A stretch of DNA of 64,000 nucleotides from UBA6663 sp044226485 (GTDB lineage: Bacteria > Chloroflexota > Anaerolineae > Anaerolineales > UBA6663): assembly GCA_044226485.1 (NCBI GenBank), contig JBGAGY010000001.1:124001-188000 (forward strand). Direction: 5' to 3'. The notes beneath the pieces are model-generated. The model was not told where the DNA came from. It worked only from the letters and a program-made list of their open reading frames with translations, and ran no database searches. Positions 53,146 to 61,817 of this stretch are shown here, one piece after another. Every line of letters starts with the position of its first letter. Within the stretch, counting starts at the first letter, position 1. The position numbers and the translations under genes were made by a program.

Positions 53146-54348
53146 TTACGCGGCAGCCGGTTTGTCGGACGAAGCCGGCACCGTGCCTGGCTTCCGCTGA
53201 TTCACGACAAACGCCACCCCGACGGCGATGACGGCGGCAACGACCAGGACGATCGCGCACACCCGGTAGATGAACTGGCCATCCGGGTTTCCGAACACAC
53301 TCCCGATGGTAACCAGGATCGTCGGCGAGGCGGCGGTGCCCAGGTTGACGAACGTCATGTAAAGGCCGTTGGCAAAGGTTGCCGCAGATTTTGGCGCCGC
53401 GTCAGTGACCTTCATCGTGCCATAGGGCATCAGAAGGCCGAACCCCAGGCCGATGAAGGCCGCGCCGGCGAAGATCAGGCTCATGTCCGTCGCGATCGAG
53501 AGCAGGAAGAAGCCGACAGCGTTGAGGAGCAGCGCCACGAAGGCCGAGAACTGGCGGAGCAGGCCGATGATCCTGGCGAACAACACGCCGCTGACCATCG
53601 ACATGACCGTCATGATCATGGTGGCCAGACCGGTCGAGGCCGCATCGCCCAGTTTGTGGCTATCCACGACGAACGACAGGTAGCCGAAGATCGCGAAGTA
53701 GATGACCGCGTAGAAGAAGATCAACACACAGACCGTCACCACGCCGCGGTTGAAGCCGCTCTCCTGCTTGCCACTCGGCTGCGTGCGTTGCGGCTCGGGC
53801 AGCTTCAGCACGACCAGGACCAGGGTCACAATCGCAAAGGCATAGATCAGGAACGACAGTCGCCACGAGAACGTCGCCAGGACGCCCGCCAGGATCGCCG
53901 TGATGATGTTGCCCAGGGCGACGGCAGTGCTTTGATAACCCAGCATGACATCGCGCGCCTGGCCGGAGTAGAAGTCGGCGATCAGGCCGGCCGCATACGG
54001 CAGGAAGATGCCGGTGCCGGCGCCCAGCAGCGCACGGCAGACCAGGATCACGGTGAAGTCCGAGGTGAACATGGGGCCCATGCCGCCCACGATGTACAGG
54101 CCGAGGCCCACGAAGAGCAGGGTGCGCGTTCGGAAGCGGTTGGCCAGGACGCCCGCCAGGAACCCGAAGGGGATGGCCACCAGCGAAGCCAGCGAGACCA
54201 TGTTCATCAGGGCTTCCTGGCTCACGCCAGGGAAGGCCTTGCCGATCTCCGCGAGAGCCGGCGAAATCGTCAACCTCAGCATCAGGAGGAAGGAGATGGA
54301 AAGGATCGTCACCATCAATCCTTTGTTCTTCGTTGCGCTCGTGTTCAT
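53146..54348 (-). CDS. MFS transporter, copy 2
   Basis: 400 residues from ATG 54348 (MNTSATKNKGLMVTILSISF); the frame runs to 54525 over operator D and is not used. Twelve helices; RFRTRTLLFVGLG gives the loop motif and DFYSGQARDVMLGYQSTAVA a helix 4-5 region. First gene of the minus-strand MFS-flavoprotein-MFS set. Substrate unknown; an aromatic such as phloroglucinol is a reasonable guess. Confidence 0.82.
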   Translation of the reverse strand: MNTSATKNKGLMVTILSISFLLMLRLTISPALAEIGKAFPGVSQEALMNMVSLASLVAIPFGFLAGVLANRFRTRTLLFVGLGLYIVGGMGPMFTSDFTVILVCRALLGAGTGIFLPYAAGLIADFYSGQARDVMLGYQSTAVALGNIITAILAGVLATFSWRLSFLIYAFAIVTLVLVVLKLPEPQRTQPSGKQESGFNRGVVTVCVLIFFYAVIYFAIFGYLSFVVDSHKLGDAASTGLATMIMTVMSMVSGVLFARIIGLLRQFSAFVALLLNAVGFFLLSIATDMSLIFAGAAFIGLGFGLLMPYGTMKVTDAAPKSAATFANGLYMTFVNLGTAASPTILVTIGSVFGNPDGQFIYRVCAIVLVVAAVIAVGVAFVVNQRKPGTVPASSDKPAAA

Positions 54349-54456
54349 GATTGCCTTTCGATCGATTCTGAGAGGGCGAATGAGTGACTCCACAGCCGTT
54401 TGACCCGGCCAGGACGACGGAATAACGGAACAGATCCTGCGGATTTCTTCAGATGT

Positions 54457-54487
54457 CCGCTTTGTGGATATGTAATCCACATAGTGG
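54457..54487. promoter_or_regulatory. IclR-type operator D (double palindrome)
   Basis: CCGCTTTGTGG (54457-54467) and CCACATAGTGG (54477-54487), starts 20 bp apart, 109 bases upstream of the MFS copy 2 ATG and 175 before the PPTase gene. The rest of the 314-bp spacer shows no gene. Confidence 0.7.
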
Positions 54488-54662
54488 ATGGTCGGATAGT
54501 AGGGCAGGAGCTCGGGGTGTGTCAAGTCTTGCCCTCACTAGGACTCAGGGACAAATGTCATGCGCAGGCGTCGCCACACAACAGGGTTCGTATGAGGGGG
54601 CCCACTTGGGTGGGCGCTGGCGATGACGTTGTGGTGGAAAGCTGCGAGGGTATGATCCGGGG

Positions 54663-55415
54663 ATGGTGCCTGATACCGAGCGCTGGCTGCCGCCCCCGGC
54701 GAACATCAACTGGGGCCCTTCCTGTCTCCACCTCTGGTCCTTTGGCCTGGATCAGGCCGAACCGATCACGGCTGGATTGGAAACTCTGCTCTCAGTTTCG
54801 GAAAAGAAGACCGCGCATCGGTTTCGCGTTGAACGGGATCGACTTCGATATATCGTCGCGCATGGGAGGTTGAGGCAGATCCTGAGCCGATATACACGCA
54901 TGGCTCCCGGACTACTCACCTTCAGCTACGGCCCACATGGCAAGCCCTTCCTCTCCGATGGCCAGGGCGACAGCGTGCACTTCAATCTGTCACGGTCACA
55001 CGAGATCGGTTTGTGCGCGGTGGCCTATGGCCAGGAAGTCGGTGTCGATGTCGAATGGATGCAGCCGCTTGACGCCATGACGACCCTGGTCAACCGCTTC
55101 TTCTCGCTCAAGGAAATAGCGGATTGGAATCAGCTCGAGGAGGGCCAGAAGTTCGAGGCGTTTTATCGCTACTGGACCTGCAAAGAAGCTTTCGTCAAGG
55201 CGCGGGGAGAGGGATTGAGTCTCCCCTTGAACGCGTTCGCTGTGGAACTCTTCGCGAGCGCCCCGCCCCGGTTGGTGCACATCCAGGGGGATGCGATCGA
55301 GGCGGCCAACTGGTGTGTGCAGACCCTGACCCCGGCCACAGACCATCGGGCGGCCGTGGCCCTGCCCGGCCTTCATTGGCAGGTCGAGCGCTGGCGCTGG
55401 CCTGAGAGCGACTGA
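54663..55415 (+). CDS. 4'-phosphopantetheinyl transferase, Sfp type
   Basis: 250 residues. Motifs in order: GPHGKPFLSD (P1a), HFNLSRSHEIGLCAVAYGQE, VGVDVEWM with the Mg-binding Asp-x-Glu, and the family WxxKEA core in FYRYWTCKEAFVKARGEG. It transfers phosphopantetheine from CoA to Ser of carrier proteins. The only carrier gene in view is the ACP at 59174, 3.8 kb away in the same locus, so it is the likely substrate. It is convergent with pucR. Confidence 0.9.
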   Translation: MVPDTERWLPPPANINWGPSCLHLWSFGLDQAEPITAGLETLLSVSEKKTAHRFRVERDRLRYIVAHGRLRQILSRYTRMAPGLLTFSYGPHGKPFLSDGQGDSVHFNLSRSHEIGLCAVAYGQEVGVDVEWMQPLDAMTTLVNRFFSLKEIADWNQLEEGQKFEAFYRYWTCKEAFVKARGEGLSLPLNAFAVELFASAPPRLVHIQGDAIEAANWCVQTLTPATDHRAAVALPGLHWQVERWRWPESD

Positions 55416-55448
55416 ACCCGGTCAGCGCCGAATCATCCGAACCAGCCC

Positions 55449-57098
55449 TCACTCAGGGTCGGAGCTCACCGTTGGTTTGAGACGAGCCTGGCGTGAGACG
55501 ACGAGAGGCGTGCGTTGCGCGTCAACGCTGGCGAGATACCGGATCAGCTTGAAGGAGAGCAACAGATCGAAGACCACGTCGCCCCGATGCAGGTCGCAGC
55601 CCAGCAGGCTCTCGATCTTGTTGATCCTGTAGAACAACGTGTTGCGATGGATGTGCAGGTCAGCGGCGACACCCGTGGGATTCTTCAGATCCGAGAGGTA
55701 CAGGTAGAGCGTCTGTAGCAGTTCTCGATCCGCCGGATCGTCACTCTCGGCCAGTTGCCGCAGGCCTGGATGACAGATCTCGCGCAGATCGACCTCCCCG
55801 GCACAGGCCTCGAGGGCATGAAAGATCGCGTAATGCGCGTAATGGTGAATCATGCCAAGTCCGTCGATTTGCCTCCCTAACTCCAGCGACTTCACGGATT
55901 GCAGATAGTATCGAGACATCTCGGAGAGATCCGCGAAGACGTTGCTGATACCGACGACCCACTTGTTGGACTCAAGATAGTCCATCAGGTCAGCCAGTTC
56001 TTCCTCGTTCAAAACCGGCGCGCCCTTCTTGCGGCTGAGCAGCAAGACGACATCTCCGCGAAAGTCTACTGACATACTGCCGGGCAGGATCTCGCGCAAC
56101 CGGGAATGGCTGATGAGATGCGCGCCGTCGCGGGCGGCCTCCTGCCGCTCTCGGCGCACAGAGACCACGTAGAGATCGGGATGAAGGACGATCTCCAGGG
56201 CCTTGAGCCTGAGCAGAATCGTCTTGGTATCGGTCAGTCGTCGCTCGAGCAGGTCATTGATCAGCGCCTCGTAGATAAGGCCGTGCGTTTGGATGAAGAA
56301 CTCGCTCTTCTGGAGTTCGATCGCCGCCAGTTTGCACAGTCCTTCGACCCACTCGATGGCATAGTCGCTGTAAGGCTCGAAGCAACCGAACACGGCCAGG
56401 ATGGCCACGAACGTGCCGCGAATGCGCACGCCGGCCTGCAGCCAGCCGTATTTCGCATAGGGGATCCCTCTGGCCTCGCTCCACTCCTTGACGATGAAGG
56501 GCGGTTCGCCGTCGGCCAGCTTCCGCAAGATTCGATCGCTCCGGAGGGAATTGATCGTGCGTTGATCCAGATAACCGCGTTCGATGATGGCATTCATGGT
56601 CGGGTCGTCGACGACGACACCGCGCGACCTGGCCAGGCTTTTCAGGCTTGTGTCGTTGATGAAGATCGGGTTCCCGAGCAGCTCGAAGCCCTTGTCAGCG
56701 ATGGCCTGCAACCCGTTTCCGGCGAACAGCGCGTCGAGGATGTCCTCGCGCACCTGCGCGAACCGACGCTGTGCCACGAACCAATCCTGCACCTTCTGGA
56801 TCGCTGCCGCGCACTCGGCGGCAGCAGGCAACAGGATCAGGTTGAGATCCTCACATCGCATCAGCCAGACCGGCGTCTCACCATCCGCCACACACACCAG
56901 GTGCCGGATTCCTTCCACGGCGTTGTCGTTTCTCAGCTCGGAGGCGCTGGCCACGTAAAGCACGTCCGGCTGGATTGAGCCGCCCTCGCCAGGCAGGGCG
57001 GCCACCGCGTGGATGACCACCTGGGTCGAGCCGGCCAGAGCCAACTGAGCCCCTTGCTCTGTCAGGAGGCTCGTCACTCTCTCGATAGTTAGTTTCAT
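55449..57098 (-). CDS. PucR-family transcriptional regulator
   Basis: 549 residues. An N-terminal PucR-like sensing region (about 1-130), a GAF-like middle (about 130-300) and the C-terminal HTH of PF13556: TLYLYLSDLKNPTGVAADLH, IHRNTLFYRINKIESLLG. It is divergent from the thiolase operon across 380 bp, so it is the probable regulator of that operon. PucR proteins respond to small nitrogen or aromatic compounds, but the effector here is unknown. Confidence 0.85.
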   Translation of the reverse strand: MKLTIERVTSLLTEQGAQLALAGSTQVVIHAVAALPGEGGSIQPDVLYVASASELRNDNAVEGIRHLVCVADGETPVWLMRCEDLNLILLPAAAECAAAIQKVQDWFVAQRRFAQVREDILDALFAGNGLQAIADKGFELLGNPIFINDTSLKSLARSRGVVVDDPTMNAIIERGYLDQRTINSLRSDRILRKLADGEPPFIVKEWSEARGIPYAKYGWLQAGVRIRGTFVAILAVFGCFEPYSDYAIEWVEGLCKLAAIELQKSEFFIQTHGLIYEALINDLLERRLTDTKTILLRLKALEIVLHPDLYVVSVRRERQEAARDGAHLISHSRLREILPGSMSVDFRGDVVLLLSRKKGAPVLNEEELADLMDYLESNKWVVGISNVFADLSEMSRYYLQSVKSLELGRQIDGLGMIHHYAHYAIFHALEACAGEVDLREICHPGLRQLAESDDPADRELLQTLYLYLSDLKNPTGVAADLHIHRNTLFYRINKIESLLGCDLHRGDVVFDLLLSFKLIRYLASVDAQRTPLVVSRQARLKPTVSSDPE

Positions 57099-57157
57099 CC
57101 GAAGCTCCTCCTGACATTTTTCACGAATCCCGGCGGCGCCGTCGCGGATAGAAATCC

Positions 57158-57175
57158 ATTGTACTGCAGCACAAT
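57158..57175. promoter_or_regulatory. Candidate operator in the pucR/thiolase spacer
   Basis: ATTGTACTGCAGCACAAT is an 18-bp palindrome with one mismatched pair, 60 bases upstream of pucR and 304 before the thiolase gene. The rest of 57099-57478 shows no gene or other clear structure. Confidence 0.4.
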
Positions 57176-57478
57176 CCAGGACCCTGGCCAGAAGCGGTTA
57201 TTTTGGGTGGGCTCACAAAACCTTCGATATTCAGGCGTCATATCATCGAAAAGCAAGCGTTTGGAAGAGGTTGACCCCAAGGCCATGCGAGTTTCCGACC
57301 AAAAGGGGAAACGCACCCTCAGGGTCCCACTTGTAGTTCAGCACAAGAATGATCGGATTTTTGGCCCCTGATCGACCGGCGGCCTGGCGGGGAACTCCCG
57401 GCAGGAACGCCCAGCGACGGGGTCAAGACCGCGCAATTCATCCGGGTGACGAGCAGCTGTCTTGAAAGGAGACACGCT

Positions 57479-58759
57479 ATGGTCAAACTGGGCAAGTACA
57501 GCAGAAGCGTATCCATCATCGGCGTGGGCTGCACGCCCTTCATGAACTTCCTTGACAACCCTGCGACCGAGGGGTTGTCGGAAGGCGAGGTCTTCGGGTA
57601 CGCCTCGCTCGCCGCGATGGAAGACGCCGGCGTCGAGGCCAAAGACGTCGATTTCTACTTCCACACCCAGGCCAACCCTTACATGGGCTCCGAATACATC
57701 ACGCCCAACATGCAGGTCGCCGACTGGTTCGGCATGCGCGGCAAGGGCTCGGCCCACCACTCCGAGGCCTGCTGCTCGGGCTATCTGGCGCTGGATCTGG
57801 CCGTCAACGCGGTGGCCTCGGGCAAGTTCGACGTCGTGCTCTCGGGCTGTGTCGATCTGGCCGACAGTCTGCCGGTGGCCAACATGCCGGCGCACATGCG
57901 CCGTAAGTTCTCGTTCGAGGAGTTCATCGTCTCGACCAAGCTGATCTACGACAGGGCTTACAGCCGGCCGCTGGCAGCCGGCCCGATGATCGCCTTCGAC
58001 GACGTCGCGGCCTGGTACACCCACGCATACGGCCTGACCGACGAGAAGATGGACGACATCCTCAACGCGGCGGCCATCAACAATCGCCGCAACGCCGCGA
58101 AGTGCCCGCTGGCGATCAATCGCACAGAGTTCAAGGACCTCGCCAAAGAGAACGGGTTCGACGATGTGATGGCGTTCATGCGCTCGCCCTTCAACCCCAA
58201 GCTGTCTGAGTACTTGCGCATCAGCGGCTTCGAGACGAAGTGCGACGGCGCCGCCGCCGTCATCGTCTGCCCGACCGAGATGGCCAAAGACTTCAAGGGC
58301 ACGCCCATCGAAGTGCTGGGCATCGGCAACGCCGCGCTCGAGGGCTCGCAGGCCCATCTCGAGATGCGCGGCACTGAAGAAGCGGTCCGCCAGGCCTACG
58401 AGGTGACCGGCCTGACGCCGAGCGACATCGACCTCTTCTACGCCAACGATTTCATCATCACCTCGCACCTGATCGCGGCCGAGATCGCGGGCTACCTGCC
58501 CAAGGGCGAGGGCTGGAAGTACATCATGGAGGGGCGCACGGCCTATGACGGCGACCGCCCGATCAACACCAACGGCGGCCGCGCCTCCTTCGGGCACGCT
58601 CACGCGGCCTCAGGCATGGCCGATATCTTCGAAGCCGTCCAGCAGATGCGCGGCCTATGCGGCGAGCGGCAAGTCAAGAAACTCCCGAAGCACACGATGC
58701 TGCGCGGCTTCGGCGGCGGCCAAAACCTGGCGGCCATCATCCTCGGCGCGCTGAATTGA
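57479..58759 (+). CDS. SCP2-type thiolase-like acyltransferase or lyase
   Basis: 426 residues, thiolase fold. The nucleophile Cys lies in HHSEACCSGYLALDLAVNAV (about residue 98) and the catalytic His in NGGRASFGHAHAASGMADI (about 370). The second Cys of condensing thiolases is absent: the C-terminal motif reads RGFGGGQNLAAIIL. This pattern is that of SCP2-like thiolases that work with a DUF35 partner, as the next gene is. Examples are Ltp2-ChsH2 (retro-aldol) and PhlC-PhlB (phloroglucinol acyl transfer). AAGGAG is 8 bases before ATG 57479. Confidence 0.85.
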   Translation: MVKLGKYSRSVSIIGVGCTPFMNFLDNPATEGLSEGEVFGYASLAAMEDAGVEAKDVDFYFHTQANPYMGSEYITPNMQVADWFGMRGKGSAHHSEACCSGYLALDLAVNAVASGKFDVVLSGCVDLADSLPVANMPAHMRRKFSFEEFIVSTKLIYDRAYSRPLAAGPMIAFDDVAAWYTHAYGLTDEKMDDILNAAAINNRRNAAKCPLAINRTEFKDLAKENGFDDVMAFMRSPFNPKLSEYLRISGFETKCDGAAAVIVCPTEMAKDFKGTPIEVLGIGNAALEGSQAHLEMRGTEEAVRQAYEVTGLTPSDIDLFYANDFIITSHLIAAEIAGYLPKGEGWKYIMEGRTAYDGDRPINTNGGRASFGHAHAASGMADIFEAVQQMRGLCGERQVKKLPKHTMLRGFGGGQNLAAIILGALN

Positions 58760-58772
58760 GCGAGGCGACATC

Positions 58773-59177
58773 ATGAACATGGAACCTATCGTCAAACGGT
58801 TTTACACCTCCCTCGAAGAGGGCAAAATGATGGGGCGCAAGTGCAAGCGCTGTGGCGTTGTCGAGTTCCCGCCAGTTATCGCCTGCAATGGCTGCTCGTG
58901 CACCGACATGGAGTGGGTGGAGATCAGCGGCAAAGCCACGATGTTCGACTTCGTCCTACCCGGCGTGATGTCGACCCGTCCCGATAACGAATTCCTGCAG
59001 CCGTACTGCTACGGCTGCGTCGAGCTCGAAGAGGGCGCGAAGTTCAACGCCATCGTCTGCGGCGTCACCAAGAAGACCAAGAAAGACATCGTGCCCCGAC
59101 TGCCCGTGCCGATCCAGGCCCGGATCGTCCAGAAGGACGGGTATAAGACGGTCGTGTTCGACCTCGTGAAGGAATGA
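58773..59177 (+). CDS. DUF35 zinc-ribbon/OB-fold thiolase partner
   Basis: 134 residues. The N-terminal helix and rubredoxin-like ribbon contain CKRCG and CNGCSC as zinc ligands (about 23-42); the rest is the OB fold (GKATMFDFVLPGVMSTRPDN, YCYGCVELEEGAKFNAIVCG). DUF35 proteins dock on SCP2-type thiolases and shape the acyl or CoA tunnel. It follows the thiolase by 13 bases and overlaps the ACP start by 4 bases (ATGA). Confidence 0.9.
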   Translation: MNMEPIVKRFYTSLEEGKMMGRKCKRCGVVEFPPVIACNGCSCTDMEWVEISGKATMFDFVLPGVMSTRPDNEFLQPYCYGCVELEEGAKFNAIVCGVTKKTKKDIVPRLPVPIQARIVQKDGYKTVVFDLVKE

Positions 59178-59425
59178 CCCACATGGACAAGAAAGCGATC
59201 GAAGACAAGGTCTTGCAGTGCTTTGCGATGACCTACAAGAAGGACGTCGGGGCGCTGAGCCGCGACACGCGGATCGTCGAAGAACTGTCGTCGAAGTCCC
59301 TGCTGATGGTGGCCCTGGTCTCCACGGTCGAGAACGAGCTCGACGTGCTCATCCCGCTGCCTGAAGCCAGCAAGATGAAGACGATCGGCGACATGGTGGA
59401 CGAGGTCTGCGCCCGGATCGAATAA
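59174..59425 (+). CDS. Stand-alone acyl carrier protein with KSL motif
   Basis: 83 residues, acidic, four-helix carrier fold. The phosphopantetheine Ser is probably Ser42 in EELSSKSLLMVALVSTVENE: the position matches the DSL motif of acyl carrier proteins, but the Asp is Lys here. ATG 59174 overlaps the DUF35 stop; an in-frame ATG at 59183 is an alternative. Carrier within a thiolase/DUF35 operon and with a PPTase in the locus implies acyl groups handled as ACP thioesters. Confidence 0.82.
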   Translation: MTHMDKKAIEDKVLQCFAMTYKKDVGALSRDTRIVEELSSKSLLMVALVSTVENELDVLIPLPEASKMKTIGDMVDEVCARIE

Positions 59426-59455
59426 GGCGCCGACCGACAGACGCACACAACCAGA

Positions 59456-59504
59456 CTGCCCCTGCCCGCCGAAAGGCGATGGCCTGGGCAGCCCGGAGGG
59501 GCAG
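59456..59504 (+). promoter_or_regulatory. Leader hairpin that may mask a ribosome site
   Basis: CTGCCCCT (59456-59463) is complementary to AGGGGCAG (59497-59504), which contains the GGAGGGG ribosome site directly before ATG 59505. An alternative stem pairs CTGCCC with GGGCAG at about 59485. Confidence 0.35.
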
Positions 59505-60521
59505 ATGAACATCCTGGATTTTGTCTACGCCAGGGCCAAGGCCGACCCGCAGCGCGTGGCGTTTCCCGAGGCCTCGAACGAGAAGATGATGCGGGCCGCC
59601 TACGAAGCGGGCAGCCAGGGCTACATCGTGCCGGTGCTGGTCGGCGAGCCGGCCGCGTTGAAGGAACTCTGCGCCCAACGCGGATTGGATGGCGGTGTCT
59701 TCACCTACGTCGACATCCAGGACGCGGCCTACCGCGACTCGCTGATCGAGCGCTACGTCGCCCTCCCGGGCGCGCTCCTCAGCGCGAAGTCCCTCGGGCG
59801 CCGCATGTCGATCCCGCTCTACTTCGCCATGGCCATGGAGGCGGTCGGCGACGTCGCCTGCACGTTCGCGGGCATCGAGACCACGACCGAAGAAGTCATC
59901 CTGGCCGGCCAGACCCTCATCGGCCTGGCGGACAACATCAGCACGATCTCGAGCCTCGGCATCTTCAACATCCCGGGCTTCGGCGGATCCGAGGGCACCC
60001 TGCTCGCGTTCGGCGACAGCGCCGTCTGCACCAACCCTGACGCTGAGCAACTGGCCAGCATCGCGATCTCGGCCTGCGACACCCTACAGGGCCTGCTCGG
60101 CTGGGAACCGCGCTGCGCGCTGCTGTCGTATTCGACTTGCGGCAGCGGCAACGGCCCACTTGTGGACAAGGTCCTCGAGGCGCTGAAGATCGCGAACGAG
60201 CGCCGGCCTGATCTCGCGATCGACGGCGAGTTCCAGTTGGATGCCGCGATCAACCCGGAGGTCGCCGCAAAGAAAGTCAAGCGCGAAAGCCGAGTCGCGG
60301 GCCGCGCCAACATCATCATCTGGCCGGACCTGAACGTCGGCAACATCGGCGTCAAGCTTGTCCAACAGTTCGCGCATGCCGATGCGTACGGGCCGATGCT
60401 GCAGGGGTTCAAGAAGATCGTGTGCGACTGCTCGCGCGGCGCGCCGGTCTCCGAGATCGTCGGCAACATCGCCATCTCAGCCGTTCGCGCCGGCCATCTC
60501 GAGGCGGCTTCAAAGGGATGA
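59505..60521 (+). CDS. Phosphate acetyl/butyryltransferase (Pta/Ptb family)
   Basis: 338 residues: RVAFPEASNEKMMRAAYEAG, ALLSYSTCGSGNGPLVDKVL and the C-terminal INPEVAAKKVKRESRVAGRA, then FPDL-like WPDLNVGNIGVKLVQQFA and YGPMLQGF. The C-terminal motifs favour Pta over Ptb, though the pairing with a butyrate kinase suggests flexible acyl specificity. It converts acyl-CoA (or another acyl thioester) plus phosphate to acyl phosphate. Its message leader could mask the ribosome site. Confidence 0.85.
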   Translation: MNILDFVYARAKADPQRVAFPEASNEKMMRAAYEAGSQGYIVPVLVGEPAALKELCAQRGLDGGVFTYVDIQDAAYRDSLIERYVALPGALLSAKSLGRRMSIPLYFAMAMEAVGDVACTFAGIETTTEEVILAGQTLIGLADNISTISSLGIFNIPGFGGSEGTLLAFGDSAVCTNPDAEQLASIAISACDTLQGLLGWEPRCALLSYSTCGSGNGPLVDKVLEALKIANERRPDLAIDGEFQLDAAINPEVAAKKVKRESRVAGRANIIIWPDLNVGNIGVKLVQQFAHADAYGPMLQGFKKIVCDCSRGAPVSEIVGNIAISAVRAGHLEAASKG

Positions 60522-60528
60522 GGGTGAT

Positions 60529-60609
60529 TTTGTACGCGGATCACGCGGATGAAGGCCGATGACGCGGATTCCGTGTGATCCGCTTCCATCCGCGTGATCC
60601 GCGTACAAA
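60529..60609. repeat. ATCCGCG-type intergenic palindrome, best copy
   Basis: Perfect 22-bp arms 60529-60550 and 60588-60609 (starting TTTGTACGCGGATCACGC) with a 37-base imperfectly paired centre containing more gcggat/atccgc units. It fills the gap between the acyltransferase and butyrate kinase genes. Confidence 0.75.
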
Positions 60610-60629
60610 CACATGACCGGAGTGTCGTG

Positions 60630-61730
60630 ATGGCAGAGACGATTTTTGTGATCAATCCCGGCTCGACCTCGACCAAGGTCGGCCTATTCCGCGGCGACGA
60701 GATCGTGTTCCAGGCGAACGTCGAGCACTCGGCCGCTGAGCTCAAGTCGTTCGCGACCATCAGCGATCAGCTGGCCTACCGCCGCGACACGATCCTGCGC
60801 CAGCTCGCCGAGCGCGGCATCGCGTTGGACGAGGTCGACGCGTTCGTCGGGCGCGGCGGTGGTTTGCTGCCGGTCGAAGGCGGCGTGTACGCGATCGGCC
60901 GGACCTTGATCGATCACGCGCGCTGCGGGGCCAATGGCGTGCAGCACCCCGCCCAGCTGGGCAGCCAGCTGGCGGACGAACTGGCCCGGCGGTATGGCAA
61001 GCCGGCCTATGTGGTCAACCCGCCAGACACCGACGAACTCTGCGACCTGGCCCGGATGACCGGCATCAAAGGCGTGTATCGCCGGTCCCACCTGCACGCC
61101 CTCAACTTGAAGGAGACTTCGCTCCGCCACGCGGCGGCGATCGGCCGCAACTACGAAGACTGCAACTTCATCGTCTGCCACATCGGCGGGGGCATCTCGA
61201 TCTCGGCGCACGAGAAGGGCCGTATGGTCGACGGCAACGACATCGTGGCTGGCGATGGCCCGCTGACGCCGACGCGCTGCGGGTCGATCCCGGTGGCGGA
61301 GCTGCTCGACTACCTGAAGGATCACGACGTCAAATCCGCCCGCGACCTGTGCACGAAGTCGGGCGGGTTCGTCAGCCTGCTCGGCACGGCCGATCTCAAG
61401 GAAGTGACGGCGGTCCGGATCCCCGCCGGGGACGCGGCGGCCGCTCGAGCCTGGGATGCCATGATCTATCAGATCGTCAAGCACATCGGCATGATGAGCA
61501 CGGTGCTCAAGGGTAAGGTGGACGGCATCCTCCTCGGCGGAGGTCTGGTTCACAACCAGGATCTCGTTCGAAAGATCGAAGCCGCCTGCTCCTGGATCGC
61601 GCCCGTGTCGGCGTACCCGGGAGAGTTCGAGCTGGAAGCCATGGCCGCCGGTGCCATCCGTGTGCTGAGCGGCGTCGAGCGGGCGCGCGAGTACACGGGC
61701 GTGCCGCGCTGGAACGGCTTCCCGGACTAG
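60630..61730 (+). CDS. buk: Butyrate kinase
   Basis: 366 residues of the acetate/butyrate kinase family: FVINPGSTSTKVGLFRGDE (N-terminal phosphate loop), VGRGGGLLPVEGGVYAIG, HLHALNLKETSLRHAAAIGR and VCHIGGGISISAHEKGRMVD (the family HLGGG). Length and RGGLL pattern are those of Buk. It makes ATP from acyl phosphate supplied by the upstream enzyme. ATG 60630 starts the fold; the frame opens at 60594. Confidence 0.9.
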   Translation: MAETIFVINPGSTSTKVGLFRGDEIVFQANVEHSAAELKSFATISDQLAYRRDTILRQLAERGIALDEVDAFVGRGGGLLPVEGGVYAIGRTLIDHARCGANGVQHPAQLGSQLADELARRYGKPAYVVNPPDTDELCDLARMTGIKGVYRRSHLHALNLKETSLRHAAAIGRNYEDCNFIVCHIGGGISISAHEKGRMVDGNDIVAGDGPLTPTRCGSIPVAELLDYLKDHDVKSARDLCTKSGGFVSLLGTADLKEVTAVRIPAGDAAAARAWDAMIYQIVKHIGMMSTVLKGKVDGILLGGGLVHNQDLVRKIEAACSWIAPVSAYPGEFELEAMAAGAIRVLSGVERAREYTGVPRWNGFPD

Positions 61731-61817
61731 AGGGCACACGAAGGAACAACGACTGGCGTCCGCACGACGGACGCAGCCTGTGGTCAGTCCATTCAGAATC
61801 ACTCAAAGAGGCGCACC

